Origin: Lichina pygmaea | Lineage: Eukaryota; Ascomycota; Lichinomycetes; Lichinales; Lichinaceae | Length of the DNA stretch: 64,000 nucleotides | Direction: 5' to 3' | NCBI GenBank assembly: GCA_963422465.1 | Contig: OY730170.1 | Location: 4,626,379-4,690,378, forward strand | Part shown: positions 1 to 19,900 of the stretch, piece after piece | Position numbering within the stretch: position 1 is the stretch's first letter | Layout: every line of letters starts with the position of its first letter | The notes under the pieces: generated by a model | Told to the model about the DNA's origin: nothing | Database searches by the model: none | Seen by the model: the letters and a program-made list of their open reading frames with translations, nothing else | Translations under genes and position numbers: made by a program

Positions 1-948
1 AGACGTACGAAGACGCTCAAAATCTCCTGTTCCGCGAAGAAGAGCTGGAGGAGAAGCTGGGCACGGATGGACTAAGCCGCGAGGAGCAGCAGATGCTGCA
101 GGACGTCATGGTCATCAAGTACTTCCTGTCGCAGTCCGCGACGCAGCTCACCACACACGGGCTCGAGGTCCTCAGGAAGGAGCTGGCGCCAGGGTCTCTC
201 AGCATCCTCTTCCGCAACGACCACTTCAGCACCGTCTACAAGCATCCGTCGTCGCACGAGCTGCTGCAGCTCGTCACGGACATGGGCTACGCCGGCCACG
301 CCGAGATCGTGTGGGAGAGCCTGGTCGACGTCACCGGGGAAGGGTCGGAGTTCTTCGCGGGCGACTTCAGGCTCGTCGGGAACAACGTGCCCGAGGCTCC
401 GCGGGCGCGCTCCGGCACCCAGCACGTCAGAAGCCTCCTCGACGACGAGCCGGTGTGGGCGACGGCGCAGGATCGAAGGAGCAAGCATCGACGCAAGACG
501 TCCCGGCGGAGCAACGGCTCCAATCCGATGCGCAGCATCGGCGAGCGCCTGGACACGAACCTGCCCGGTCCTGCCCCCGAGGCGATCGGTCCACGGGCAT
601 CGCACCCGCAGAGCCCCATCACCGAACAGGAAGACCACGATCTCGCTCTCGCGCTCCAGCTCCAAGAAGAAGAGGAGGATCTCGCTCGACAGGATCAAGA
701 GGCGCAACGGCCCCAACGGCCCCAACCGCCCCAACCGCCCCAACCGCTGTTCTCGGGGTCGATCGGCTCACCCTCGCGGCCTCGCCCTCTCGGGCTGCGG
801 TCACCGGGCGCGTCGCGTCCCCTCGAGTTGCGGCCACCGGGCGCGCCTCGTCCGGCCGGGCCGACGCGGCAGGAAGTGCGACCCTTGGTTCCGCCTCTAC
901 GAGGTCCGGCACAACGGACGTCGACGGCACCAGTGGCCGACAATCACA

Positions 949-992
<44 letters not shown>

Positions 993-1454
993 CCCGCCAG
1001 CACCGACGGCCCACCACCCAGCTACGAGCAAGCAGCGCGCGTCGAGCCGTACTACCCACCACCGGACCACCCGGCGCACTCGTCGAGCCCCGTCACATCG
1101 CAGTTCTCGCTGCCCAGTCTCTCTGCGTATCCCGACACCCATAGTCATCATCATCATCAACATCATCATGCGCCGGAATTCCCGGCTCATCAACCGGCCT
1201 CGCACCCGGGCATGCAGAGCCCGAGCAGCTCCCGACGTCGTTACAGCCGCTCGGGCCGAGACCGGTATGCGCCCGGTGGCCAAGCCGACCTTGTCAATGC
1301 CTGGCCCGGCGCCGCAAGGAGAAGACCGAGCGCTGGCTTGGGCTCGTACGTGCCAGCCCGAATGGAGTCGTCGTCGTCCCCTTCGTCGACACCGTCTGGA
1401 GGGGCAAGATCAGGCGCGGGGTCGGAGTCGAAGAAGGAGTGCCTTGTCATGTGA
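1..1454 (+). CDS. MIY1: MINDY-family deubiquitinase, 3' part
   Basis: This is the C-terminal part of a MINDY (FAM63) cysteine protease, which trims K48-linked polyubiquitin. The frame is open from base 3, so the gene starts outside the window. The first 20 residues contain YEDAQNLLF followed by EEELEEKL, and further on come a SQLT-like (here ATQLTTHGL) segment, FRNDHFSTVYKH (catalytic-domain histidine region) and VTDMGYAGHAEIVWESLVDV, all family signatures. After the catalytic domain a helix near 630-700 (EDHDLALALQLQEEEEDLA) looks like an MIU/UIM ubiquitin-binding motif. A long Pro/Gly/His-rich disordered tail follows, with a Gly run and an Asp run encoded by GGC/GAC triplets near 950-990. 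The protein ends in CLVM, a CaaX box that predicts prenylation and membrane attachment. The stop codon is TGA at 1452-1454. Catalytic Cys and Gln lie upstream and cannot be checked. Confidence 0.9.
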
Positions 1455-3611
1455 CGCATCCTTTCGTACTCGTATTCTCGTGGTCTATTCTCTCCTTGTC
1501 CGTCCATCTTCCTCCATCTCTTCCTCTCCCGCTCTCCCGCTCTCCCACCATCCTTCATCCACCATGATCAACCATCCCTCTGCCATCGTCCCTCCACTTT
1601 CACGTCGATGACCTCAAGTCCAGGCCATTCTCACGACGCCATGTATCCACCCTTCCCGAACCGTTCTCTTTCCGTACCCTTCCCCTTCCGTCCCACCGCT
1701 CTTCGCGGCCGTCGAATGTCTCTTTCCACGTGCCCTATGGCTTCCTTCCTTCCTTCCTTTCTTCCATCTCACCGAGCCGTTCAAGATGACGAATGAACAG
1801 CGTAGGCGGCGGGGATCTACTCGTCTTCCGTTCTAGTATGGGAACAGAAACGGGCAATGACCCCCTCCCACCCTCGGAGACTAAGAAGGAGTATATAGCG
1901 GTCTTACTACGCTGGTTCTAGACTCGTGCTGGACTCGTGTTCTTCGAAGCCGATCCTCATGGGGTCCAGAAACTATTACCGTACGTTGTGTGGGTGGTAC
2001 GCTGTGTACGTTGTATATGTTGTGTACGTTGCGTACGTACGTACCGTGCGGGATACGGTGACAGAGTAAGGATATCAAGACTTGACGACAATGAAGACCA
2101 TGGCCATGATTAGTGAATCGTCCCCCTCGCAATGAACAACCTTTTCCAAGCTAGACTTTCTCCCAGGGTAAATTTCATTCCCAAACCACATCGAATTCTT
2201 TTTCCAAGGTAAATCTCCTTTGCCTGCACCAGCACCGTCCAAAAACCATCAACGTCCCTCTTCCCCCCTCCCCCCCCCCCTTCTTTTTCCACTCGTACTG
2301 TACCTTCACTCCATCGTCCCTCTTCCAACACCTTGCTTTCTCCAATCCGGAGAGAAACACCAACTCCTGTCTGAGGAGAAACAGCACCGGATCTTTTTCG
2401 ATCTATCATCCCCCCCTCCCCCTACAAGATACTGTATATTCCCCCCATGATTATCCCCTACTTGGTCTGACCCCAGGGTCTAGGTTTCCTCTTCTTTTTT
2501 CTGGGGGGGGGGGGGGTTTGCGGTTCTTTCTTTGAAAGGGAAGGGAAGGCGGAAGGGGAAGGGGGAAGGGAGATGGGGCTTGGTGGGGAAATTCGAGTAT
2601 CCAAGTACAATACTCGTAGAGTTTCTGCGTGATTTTGGCTTACGGTACCGTACGGAAGTACATGCTGGCTCTAGGGTAAGAATTGTTTTTTGAAAAAATC
2701 AAAAATAAAACATACTTGTGGAGCGGTAAAGCGACTGGTCTGCGTGCGACGTCAGTGTTCGTACGGAAGAGGCTCCAGCGCAAAGACTCTTGATTCTCTG
2801 TGTTGTGATCTAGCAGTCTATTATACAGGAAAATTCTCTTCTCTCACGTGACCTCGGCTCTGGCACCGAGCGAGGACTGGTCTCTCCCACCCCCCAGGTC
2901 AACAATACTCTACTGGTAGGTCGTGCCAGAAGATGCAAGTGGGCTCTTTGCCATTGCCCCCCCCTCTTTTCCTCCTTCTTCACCCCCCTCCCCCTGCCCC
3001 CCTGCCCCCTGCCTGACGGCAACTACAGCAGGGCTTTGCACCGTACGTACAGTACGTTACGTTACAGTGTCACGACACGAGTCTGCGTACACCAGTACAA
3101 GGTGTCAGCTGCTACTTTCAGAAGTAGTACGACTAGGTTGAGGGCTTGCACCAGTAACAACATGCAGCTATGTATTGATTCTCCAGAGTAACGTGAGGTA
3201 GATTTTGTACGGAGGTGTACGCAGACTTTTGTCGTCCCACTGTAGCTCACTGCTAAAGACACGATCAAGTATCTTGGCTATCCCTAGCTCGCCGCTAAAG
3301 GTACTGGCGCCGTAGGTGCCTCGGAAAGGGAGGACGCTAAGTACTGTAGGTAAGGTGGCCTGGTACGGTAGGGCTCTAGAGTTCGTGGAGGAATCTCATC
3401 CGGCGTCATGATGGATTGGAGTTTTCTCGGAAGGGAGGAGAAGGGGAAGAAGAAGAGGGAGAAGGACGGACACGATGGAGAATGATGTGGTCTTTGTTTT
3501 CGAGGCTTCCTGGGCGGTGTAAGATGCCTCCGTTCAAGGCTTGTTGTACAAGACGTCTCCATCCAACGCTCTCCGTACAAGGGTTTCCTGTCGAGGTCTG
3601 CTTTGCAAGGA
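1455..3611. other. Intergenic region between two convergent genes
   Basis: This stretch lies between the 3' ends of the MINDY gene and the minus-strand deoxyhypusine synthase. The first 350 bases are pyrimidine-rich, as expected of a fungal 3' UTR. Further on there are CGTAC-rich patches near 1990-2045 and 3040-3065, a C run near 2268-2281 and a G run near 2502-2516. Short open frames on both strands show no domain, no splice pattern and no coding bias, so I call no gene. Confidence 0.6.
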
Positions 3612-4831
3612 CTACGGTCCGCATACGTCCACCGTCGCCGCCGCCGCCGCCGACGACGACGGACGACTCGCGCTCGCAAAGGTGGCGGCGACGATGAGCG
3701 GAAAGACCAAGGTCGCGTCGGCGCAGACCTTGACGGCGGGCGCGTCGGACTTGATCTTGCCCCAGCTGACGGCCTCGTCCGGACGGGCGCCGGCGTCGCT
3801 GCCGTCGAACTCCTGCGCCGTGTTCACGTAGACGGCGTACTCGGCGCCGTTGCGCATGAGGCAGGCGTTGGCGATGTGATGCTTGACGATGCCGCCGCCG
3901 AGCACGACGACGCCGACGCGTCTGGCGCGCAGGGCGAGGGTGTTGATGCGCCGCACGTCGCCGACGATGTCGACGAAGAGCTGGTGCGGCGACGTCTTGT
4001 ACGTGTGCATGTACAGCATGTCGCCGAGGCTGCCGTCCGTCAGGGCCGGGCAGAAGACGGGGATGTCGTTCCTGTAGGCCCAGTAGTAGACCGACGACGG
4101 ATCGTCGATCTCCTTGCCCAGCCGCCGGATGAGCCTGCTCGGCGTCCACAGCGAGCCCGGCTCGGACCGGTCGCCCGTGCCCGACTGCTGCTCCTCGAAG
4201 ATGCGGTCCAGGATCGGCACGACCCAGTCCTCGAAGGCGCAGTAGTTGTCGTTGGGCACGTACAGGTTGCCGATGCGGTTGATGCCGCGCGCGCGCAGGC
4301 TGGCGCCCGTGTGGCGGCCGAAGGAGCCGACGTAGGTCGGCGCCAGACACTTGATGAGGTCCTCCTCGACCCCGCCCGCCGTCGTCACGATGGCCGACAC
4401 GTGCCGATGCTGGACCAGGTAGCGGAAGACGTCGCGAAGTCCCGACGAGATGAGGTTCGAGGTGTAGCCGAGCAGGACGGTGGCGGCTTCGCCGGTGGAC
4501 TCGTCGCGCCAAGATCGCTACCGGAAGGCGCTCTCCACATCAGCGACGACCACGGTCCGGTCCTGCCCTCGCGGAAGCATCCGAGACGAACCATGCGATC
4601 CACAACCTTGACGGCATCGCCCAGCGAGGAGGCCTGGAAGCCCATGTTCGCCATGCCGCCGACGAGCTCGTCGACCGTCACGTCGCGTCCGGCATACCGG
4701 TCAAAGTCGATTCCGGCAACCTTCTCGGCGAACCCTTCCGGGAGGGCTTGCGAGCGCTTGAGCACGGCATCGGCGATCTGCGACGGGACCGCGTCGATGG
4801 CGTGGCCGTCGGCGTCGTCGGGGCTGGCCAT
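3612..4831 (-). CDS. DYS1: Deoxyhypusine synthase
   Basis: Transfers the aminobutyl group of spermidine to one lysine of eIF5A using NAD, the first step of hypusine formation in the cytosol. Two exons: 4592-4831 and 3612-4517 with a 74-bp intron (GTTCGT...GGTAG), giving 381 residues. Family blocks are plain: [50 protein letters not shown], the [10 protein letters not shown] block, and the EAVSWGKI segment that holds the active-site lysine, followed by [16 protein letters not shown] chose the ATG at 4831; an in-frame ATG at 4966 would add 45 residues of poor conservation that overlap a CACGTG promoter site. After the usual C-terminal end the frame continues about 20 residues through Ser- and Ala-rich triplet-repeat sequence, an unusual tail. 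Confidence 0.96.
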
Positions 4832-4924
4832 CACTTCGGTCTTCTGTCCCAAAAGGGCAATCGGAGATTTGAAGATCTTTGCCGCCGCAGCCGCGGCGCG
4901 CTTACACCGCGCTCTTATTGGAGG

Positions 4925-5299
4925 CACGTGACCGCCTGGAGACGAGCCGATCTGTGCTGCCTGCAACGAGTCTACCGGAATCGACCGTCACGTCAATGAC
5001 GAGCTCTCCCTGACATCTTGGAGATGGATCTGGGGGCCGGCGAGTCAGGTCTACGAATGGAGGGGTCGGGCAGGCCTCTTCCCCACCCAGAGGATCCTGT
5101 GATCCGAAGCAAAAGAATCCGCGTTTCGCGCCGGAGCATGCCTTCCTGGCGGCCGAAAAGCCTCAGGCTACGTATGTACGGAGTACATACGTACAGTACC
5201 TGCTACTGTACCAGACAGAGCAGAGGATCATGTACATACTACGTACAGCAGACCTGAGCATCAGCCCACCACGTGACCGAGTCTCTCGACCCCCACGTG
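4925..5299. promoter_or_regulatory. Cluster of CACGTG sites
   Basis: CACGTG occurs at 4925-4930, 5270-5275 and 5294-5299, the last two spaced 24 bp apart, each followed by A. CACGTG(A) is the classical site of bHLH factors such as Cbf1. The first lies 94 bp before the chosen DYS1 start. A role in transcription is inference from position only. Confidence 0.35.
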
Positions 5300-5595
5300 A
5301 TGGGGTACAGCATTACGTAAGAGCTTCCGGTCCGAGGCAGATTTTCTCGAACAAAGGGCCCGGCAAAAGAACCGGTCGTTTAAAGATGACTAAAACGCCG
5401 AAACGGGTGGGAAGGGGGAATCTTGAACGAACGGACCAATGAGGGGGCTGGCGCTGCTTTCGTCGGATGTCAGGGAATGCCTGATTGCTTCGAAGAGAGC
5501 GCTTGGACGAGCTAATCCCGGTTTGGACTAGCGGCGACAGCCGAGGGGGGCATGCGCATCTCAAGGCCGAGACGACCGACGTCAACCAAGGCCCC

Positions 5596-5627
5596 CTTCT
5601 TCTTCTTCTTCTTCTTCTTCTTCTTCT
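5596..5627. repeat. (CTT)n microsatellite
   Basis: About ten CTT triplets in the intergenic region upstream of the SNT1-like gene. It is a simple repeat and shows no coding context. Confidence 0.9.
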
Positions 5628-6885
5628 CTTGATCTCGCAGCAGGGAGTCGACGCGATAAGTCCCACTCCTCGAGCTCATCAGTGCCCGACCGGGCCAAGA
5701 TGGCCAACGGAATCGCTCGCCGTGGTGGCCCCGAGTGCTCGTACGTAGGGTCTGATGTGTATCAGAGAGGGGCTGAGGGTGGGCCGGGATAAGTTACCGA
5801 TCATGACGCTAGTGACGGCGCTAATGATTAGCGCACAACGGCAGGCTGCGTGCTGTACGTAGGCACCGTTCGGGTCCACGGGGTCTAACCTTGGGCACGC
5901 CTACTGTAGGCCGTGGGCACCCCGATGGAGAAGCAAGCAAAGCGGAAAAAAGAAATCGACACAGCCGGAGCGAAACCCGACACGCCCGGCAGCACTACCG
6001 TACTCGTACATACAAATGTACGAGGTACGGGAATCGATCGTTGGTGTACGTAGGCCTTGGCGGTCAGAGCCTTCTACGGTACAGGCTCTATTGGCCTACT
6101 GCATCCCCCCAGCAGGCCAAGGATCTACGTGCCACAGCCCAAGTCGCGAGTACGTACGTATGTACAGTACATAGGTACCGTACCGAAGTACGTCCTTCGT
6201 ACCGTACAGCACCGCTGCTCCTCCTCGGGTCCAACGACGTCTGGAATCTGGCGCCTGCTGGATCTGACTTGCGGATCTGTCACTGTCACTTCCTCGACTC
6301 AATCGCCGTCGTGGCCGTCTCATCCTCACGTTGAGCAGCTGCTCTCCTCTGCAGCTTGTGCCACGACACCCATCTCGATGTCGGGATCGATGTCGTGAAC
6401 GACAGCGTGTTCGTACTGTACTTACGCAGAGGGTACATACGTACGTATGTACATCTGTTGTTGATCGTCACTCGGACGATATCCTAGACAGCCTCTGCAG
6501 GCCGCATGTGGGCTGTGTCGCCTTGAACCTGCTGCTCCAACCTCGAACGTCGACAGACTTTTGTTGTGCGACGACGTAGCGCGAGCATGAGCCAGCACGG
6601 TCTTTTCGGTCGCCCGTCCTCTGATACGGATCGACCAACTCACAGTTGAAGACTTTCCTCCTGCTCTCGTCTCTTGCCGTCTCATCGACAGAGTAGGTAC
6701 GGCTGCCACTTGGACTCTTGACCGCCTGCCGCTTGATGAGACCGATCCGTCGTTGCTACGTCGAGTTCTGAGGCGACGATGGCTGACTTCGTCCGACAGA
6801 GAATCCGTCGACGGTTGCGTGGGTACCAGGCGCTGGAGTGAAGAGTCATCGGTGCCCCTTTTGTGCCTCGTCGCGGTAAGCTCCG

Positions 6886-14208
<7,323 letters not shown>

Positions 14209-15146
14209 CCATTAGTCTTGAGCCATCAGCCATCAATCTCAGACAGGAAATGCTATCTTGAAGTGGAGCGCTATTGGTGACATGGTGACTTGCTCACACT
14301 GTCATCGCAGAAGCTACGATTGGTAATTGGTAATTGGTATTCCTACTCCACTCTAGTGCTAGTTATCTAGACTATGCTGGGTCAGCTATGAAAATTAAGC
14401 AAGGAAAACCCCAGGCCTGCTAGGGTGAAAAACCTCCTTCTGCAGTGCCTGGCCAGCACTATCCTGTCGAGATGCTGTAGAACATGGGGGGTGGCTGGCT
14501 AGCAGCCAGCTTCCAGCTGCTCCTGAGCCCAGGAGAACTGGGGTAGAATGCCTTGTCGGAGGATCCACGCTGTGAGGGCGGCGGCGGGCCGTGGTCGGGA
14601 TGCCACAGTTGAGCTATGCCGAGGCATAGCGCAGAGTCGACATCCCGTGCAGGGTCTCTGCCACGCCCCGCAGCTCTCGCTGTTTCGCGTTACCTCTGTA
14701 GATCTCTTGTACAGAGGCCGACCATGCCTCGCAGGCTCTACGGACCCTGCAGGCCATGCCAGCACCTGCAGGACCGCCTTTCCAGCCCACTAACCAAGTA
14801 GGGAGGAGTCTCCATCTGCCCGCTGTCACCTGTGGGGCCCCGGTTGTACGTGGTGGCCCACTGGAGACTCTCTGAACAGAGAACAGAGAATCTCCAGTGC
14901 CCCGGCCCCCGGTCTACCGGTACAGGCAGTCTGAAGGGAACCTGTGGCAAGACCTTAGGCAAAACCATCAAGCCATCACTTTGGCTATCACACGGCCCTT
15001 AGGCACTGGAGCGGCGGGCTTCCTTCAGGCTACCTGCTCGCCTTCTTGAACACGCAGTCCCCGTTCGATTAACAATGCCGCGGTGCAGATATCGCTCCCC
15101 TCCTAGAACAAGATCCTCGATGCATCAGCTGCTGGAGACTCTGCTA

Positions 15147-15167
15147 GGGGGGGGGGGGGGGGGGGGG
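15147..15167. repeat. G21 homopolymer run
   Basis: Twenty-one consecutive G residues following CTGCTA. The run resembles the longer G run next to the 3' LTR at 28770, but no LTR follows here. Confidence 0.9.
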
Positions 15168-16357
15168 TGCGCGATGGAACTCCTCTTGACTACTCCAGAG
15201 GTGCCCTGTCGGATGCCTAGACTTCACATCCACCAGCTGCAGGGCTGGCTTCGGGCCGTAGCGTACACGGTAGACATCCGTCGGGTGGTTTTCATAACCA
15301 GTTTGATCGCAGTCCTCTGTTCTGCTGATGTCGCTTCACGGGGGCGTCCAGGGTGCCTGCGTGACACCTCCGGTGGCCCGTCGCTCCACGGGCACCAGCA
15401 GCTTGACCGGTGACTCAATTAGCTCTCGGTGCAGCGACTACAAGCAGCTTGGGAGACTGCCTGCCATCGCTGCCCCGAGGTTCCCAGCCTGCACTGCGTG
15501 GAGGTTTGAGTCGTCGCAGGCCAGAAGCTACGATAGTAGCACATTTTTTTTATTTTATTTTTATTTGATTCTTACACTGATTGTAGCTTTACAGCCATGC
15601 AGATCTTCCAGCGAATAGTGAACTTCTTCAGAAAACCTTTAAAGGGATAAAAACTGAAGACAGGGAGGTGACTAGAAAGTGTAGCAAAAGGAAATCTTGT
15701 AGTGTCTGGTAGAAAAAGCTTCTAGATGTTGGAGTGTGAATAGTGAAGTTTGAAAGCCAGATTAAATTGGTTTAGTCTTTTCAAAGACATAAACCAGTAC
15801 AGAAGCTTCTGTAGAAGCTCTGGGTTTGAAATAATAGTAGTGAAATCTTGGGGGTTGAAGAGAGCATGTTGTCTTTGGATAGTAGCACATATATTCCAAA
15901 GACACTCGATCACGAAGCCTGCCTATCTTGAGCTCTAGAGACACCGTAGGGTTCTCGTGGCTGTCTACTGGCACGAGGTACAGAGCCTCTCTGGCAAGTG
16001 ACCTATAGGGAAGACAGCTCGTGCACTCCCGCCTCCTGGTCACTCTAAAAGGCCTTTCTGAACATGGCCTCGTTGAGGTGAAGGATAAGTTGTTCAGATG
16101 CACCAGCTCTACCGGCAACTTGGCGGGATCAACATCAAGCTGGACACGTCTGAACATCAGCTCCACCGTAGCTCCGGATGTTGTTTGACCGCGGGGGGCC
16201 GATGTAGTAAAGGCCGAGCTTCGCGTCGTTCGCCTTCAGCAAAGGCATCGTAGCTTCCCCTCGGGCCATCGGAGATGCGCTGGATCACGGAACGTTCCAC
16301 GTGTGGCTGTAGCCGCGGGGCTTGCCTTTGAAGATGTAGAGAGGATCCAGTTATAAA

Positions 16358-16376
16358 CCCCCCCCCCCCCCCCCCC
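16358..16376. repeat. C19 homopolymer run
   Basis: Nineteen consecutive C residues, directly followed by GGGCAGTGCCCGGGG, itself a small hairpin. It is a G run on the minus strand and opposite in orientation to the one at 15147. Confidence 0.9.
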
Positions 16377-16500
16377 GGGCAGTGCCCGGGGTTTGCACCG
16401 GTGGGTGGCTTCTGTCTCCAACGGGCCGAACGTTCGGTCATCTGGAATGTTTGCCTCTAACAAGGTAAATTAACCACTGCTACGGTACCAATCCTAAAAC

Positions 16501-16920
16501 CTACAGCGCCATCGAAGATGTACAGTACAGTACCTTGGAATCTGTCCGACAAAGATCTCAAACAAGGACGGCCGGAGCCCCGTCAGGGCTTGTTCCGACC
16601 ACAACGATACGTAGTCGGCGCAACTCGTGCAAGACGAACAAGTGAGACTGAGCCGTGCAAGCTAAAAAAAAAAAGCTGATGATGATTCATGCAAGCCGAA
16701 AAAAAGTTGATGATATGCGCAGCTCCCCCCCCAAAGTTGATAATGATGTGCGTGGCCCCCAAAGAAGCTGATAAGGACATGTGCAACTCCCCAAAGAAGC
16801 TGATAATGATATACAAAGTACAACACCCCCCAAAGACAGAACCTGATAATGATATAAGTACGTAGATGATCACACAAAAACTTTGAACCCCGTGACCCAC
16901 CCTAAGTACCGACCCCACTT

Positions 16921-16975
<55 letters not shown>

Positions 16976-19900
16976 GGTTGAACCTTTGTCATTCTTTTCA
17001 GACTGACGAAGACGCATCCACAACCACAAACACCCATTCAAGCCCACCCACCGACCCATCCAAAAGGACGACCAACGACCCGTTCACGCCCTCAACCGAC
17101 CCATCCACCCAAAGTTCGGAAAAGACGCGTTGATGGAGCGAGAAGTAAGAAGCGAGAAGTAAAAGAGACAGACGACAGCAGCAGAACAGACAGACCAGAG
17201 CAAGAAGCAAGGCGGAAAGACAATGGCAAGAAAGAAGGAAAGAAAGAAAGAAAGGAGGAGGAGAGGCATGGCGGGAGTACAAAACAGACGAGAACAACAA
17301 GAATAACGAGAAAGAAAGAAAGAGGAGTGGAAGAATGGCGGGCACTAAAATCAAAAGACAAGACAGGAACGAAGACAGTCCCCCACCCCCGCCGTCCCGA
17401 GCCCAAAAAGCCAAGGGTGGCTCGAAAAAGCAAACGACAGCAAGAAAGGAGGATGACGATGTGAGCGCGACCAGACACCGAGTTGCCTTCCCTGACCGTC
17501 GCCTCCCTAGCACTCGAGATCAAGACTCCAAAAAGGACGCAGGACGAGAACCAAGAAGCGCCATGCCCTCCCTGTTCCTCGACCCCGATGGCTACAAAAA
17601 CGGGGCGACGCACGGCGATGAACAAAGAGGGGGAAACGCACGGCGATGAACGAAAAGAGGGCGACGCACTCGGACTAGCAAGACCAAAGAAGAGGGCAAA
17701 GCAGACACCCAACAGAGACGAAACGAAACTCGCTGGAAGAAGACAAGGAAAGAAAAGGACCCCGAGGACTTGACGTCGACGACACGGGCCGTTCCAAAAA
17801 AAACAAGAATACCCTCCCTCCCAGTAACCACGACGCACGTGCCAGACAGAGAGACGAACACAAGGAAATGACGAGAAGAGCAACACGGGGAGGGAGATAG
17901 AGATGGGGGGAAAGGAACAACGGAGCAAAGACATATACAGAGAGAAAAGAAGAAAACCAAGAACCTTTCTCCTCCCCTTCCCACGTCGAAGACACCTCTT
18001 GCGAGGATGAAGGAGAGGAATGGAAGAAATATGGGGTGAGCGCTGAAAAGACACTTTGAAAAGATACCCCCAAAAAACACAGCCCAAAAAGCCCTCCGCA
18101 GAAGGGGGGGATAAAGATATAATGTGCGGCTCCAAAAAAATGCGAAACCCACCCAACCCGACCCGAATGACAGACGAAGAGACGCGACATGTGGAGGAGA
18201 GGAGGAGTCGAACCGAATATGCCAGCGGATGATGTTCGACGGTGGAAGAAGCGATGAGAGTCGAACGATGCAGGGCGGAGGATGAAGAAGGTGGTCCCTC
18301 CCTCGCACAAACCCGGATGCGAGACACTGAACGCCGACGCGCATGCCGTCGTCGATAGATGGACCGACGAGAAGCGCGCCGGCAGGCAAGCGATTTCGAT
18401 CCGACCCGCCCTTGGCCCTGATATCCCTTCCCTTCCCTTCCCTAGACGACGTGTTCGCATGCAGATGACGAGCAGACAAAGACGAGACAGCCCGGACCCG
18501 GCACCGTTCCCAGATACGGAGACAGATCGTCCTTGACAGGCCGTGTGGATGATGCTCTCGGTGCCAGCGAAGCCCACATTGCCGGCGAAGTCCATAACCC
18601 CAGCGAGGTCCACGAGGCCCGAGATGCCCAGCCCGAGACGAACGATGCCAGCCGGGGAGGGATGGGGCGCCGACGAGGTCCAGGAGATCAGCTGGAGCGA
18701 ACGACCGAGGGAAATGACGATGAAGAACTTGAAGCCCGTTCACCTTCTCCCTCCTGCCCCTCTCCATTGTCGAAGACTGCGCCCATTCCCGAGGCGCATG
18801 CGTGGTTGGAACAAGCCAGCTAGGTCGGAACCGGATGACGGTGATGACGACCGGTCCCAGCAGAGAACGACCTGGCCGTTATAGTGATACAGACCCACCC
18901 CCCACCCCCCTCTTCCCTGATACCCTCCCGCCCGAAGAGGTGGTTGACACGGTTTATGAATCCCGACCGATGGCCTGAAAGTATGCTGAACCTGGTGACA
19001 GTCTGGCAGGCTGCCCTGCAACGCCCTGTCCTGCCTAGATCGCCGGTGATGACGACGACCGCGACGATGAGCCAATGTCATAGGCAGTGCAAGGGATCGT
19101 CACCGTCGACAAGCGCACAAAGTGACGCAAGCCAGCAACCTCAGAGACCGTCACAGCCACCAAGGCCCGAGCACTGAAGCCGTAAGCCAAAGCGTCCTGG
19201 CCGGGGTCCTGTCGGATGAAGAAACGACGTGATATGCGTGCTGGTGCTTGAAATGAATGGATGCACAGCTGGAGAGATGGAAAATGGCTAGACTTGATCG
19301 AGCTGTATCGACGGGACCGTCGGGACCATCGGAATAGGCGGAAATTGACGGCCATGAGCGAGGTTGCCAGGTTGGCCGAGTCGGGTTGACTGAGATGGTC
19401 TGGCTTGGCCGAGTCGAGTTATCCGATTCGGGTGGGACACGTCAGGTTGACTGTACTGTACTGTGCGGTGTTGTGCTGTGCTGAGCTAACGAAGAGTCTC
19501 GCGTCGACGAAGATGACCGAACCGACCAGATGTGTCCTTGCTCCTTTGACGGGCATCTTGCTCGGCCCATCGACCGCACCGAAAAAGAAATCGCGAAAAG
19601 GCTGCAGGACTGAAGAACTGCGACATGACGACGGCACCATCCAGTCTTGCCATCGGTTCGTCGACACATCACCCCGTCGAGTCATTGGCTGAGCGACCAA
19701 GATGGCAGGTAGCCATCGACCGAGGAAGCAAGCAGCCAGACAAGGAAACACAACCAAACAGCGAGCGCTCAGGACAAGCATCTCCATCTGTTCTCTCTTC
19801 CCATCCACCCCTCCCGGAACTCTCTCACTTTTTTGGCTCTCTCCTCTTTATCTCTGCCTTGTTCCATCGCGTCCTTCTCTCCTTTCTTTGATTATTCATT

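Larger units (their letters stand above)
4832..6885. other. Divergent intergenic region, DYS1 to SNT1-like gene
   Basis: Two kb of promoter-type DNA between head-to-head genes. It holds several CACGTG sites, a (CTT)n tract at 5596-5627, and many GTAC/CGTACG palindromes (for example near 5165-5200, 6005-6050, 6150-6210 and 6430-6450). One copy of the TACGGAGTAC motif lies near 5178. Open frames here show no domain and I call no gene. The right end probably includes the 5' UTR of the SNT1-like gene; a GTAAGC just before its ATG leaves open an upstream intron. Confidence 0.6.
14209..16500. other. Gene-less, decayed repeat-like region
   Basis: No coding region can be supported. The stretch has a G run at 15147-15167 and a C run at 16358-16376, a 17-bp perfect palindrome around GCTGGCTAGCAGCCAGC near 14493-14509, and AT-richer DNA at 15540-15900. 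On the minus strand between about 16440 and 15760 there are protein-like segments in several frames, suggesting an old degraded element, but I found no matching long terminal or inverted repeats and cannot name a family. Confidence 0.4.

Noticed and set aside
3406-4512. A 368-residue minus-strand frame over deoxyhypusine synthase
   Set aside because: It is the shifted frame of the enzyme's second exon; the real frame carries all family motifs.
4832-4966. N-terminal extension of deoxyhypusine synthase from the ATG at 4966
   Set aside because: It adds 45 residues with Ala-rich, poorly conserved sequence and covers a CACGTG promoter site; the ATG at 4831 fits family length.
15147-16376. An LTR element bounded by the G21 and C19 runs
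   Set aside because: No matching terminal repeats, primer site or reverse transcriptase motifs were found next to either run.
17092-18767. Minus-strand frames of about 400 residues
   Set aside because: Ser/Phe/Leu-rich translation of pyrimidine-rich DNA, open in several frames at once, without domains or splice structure.
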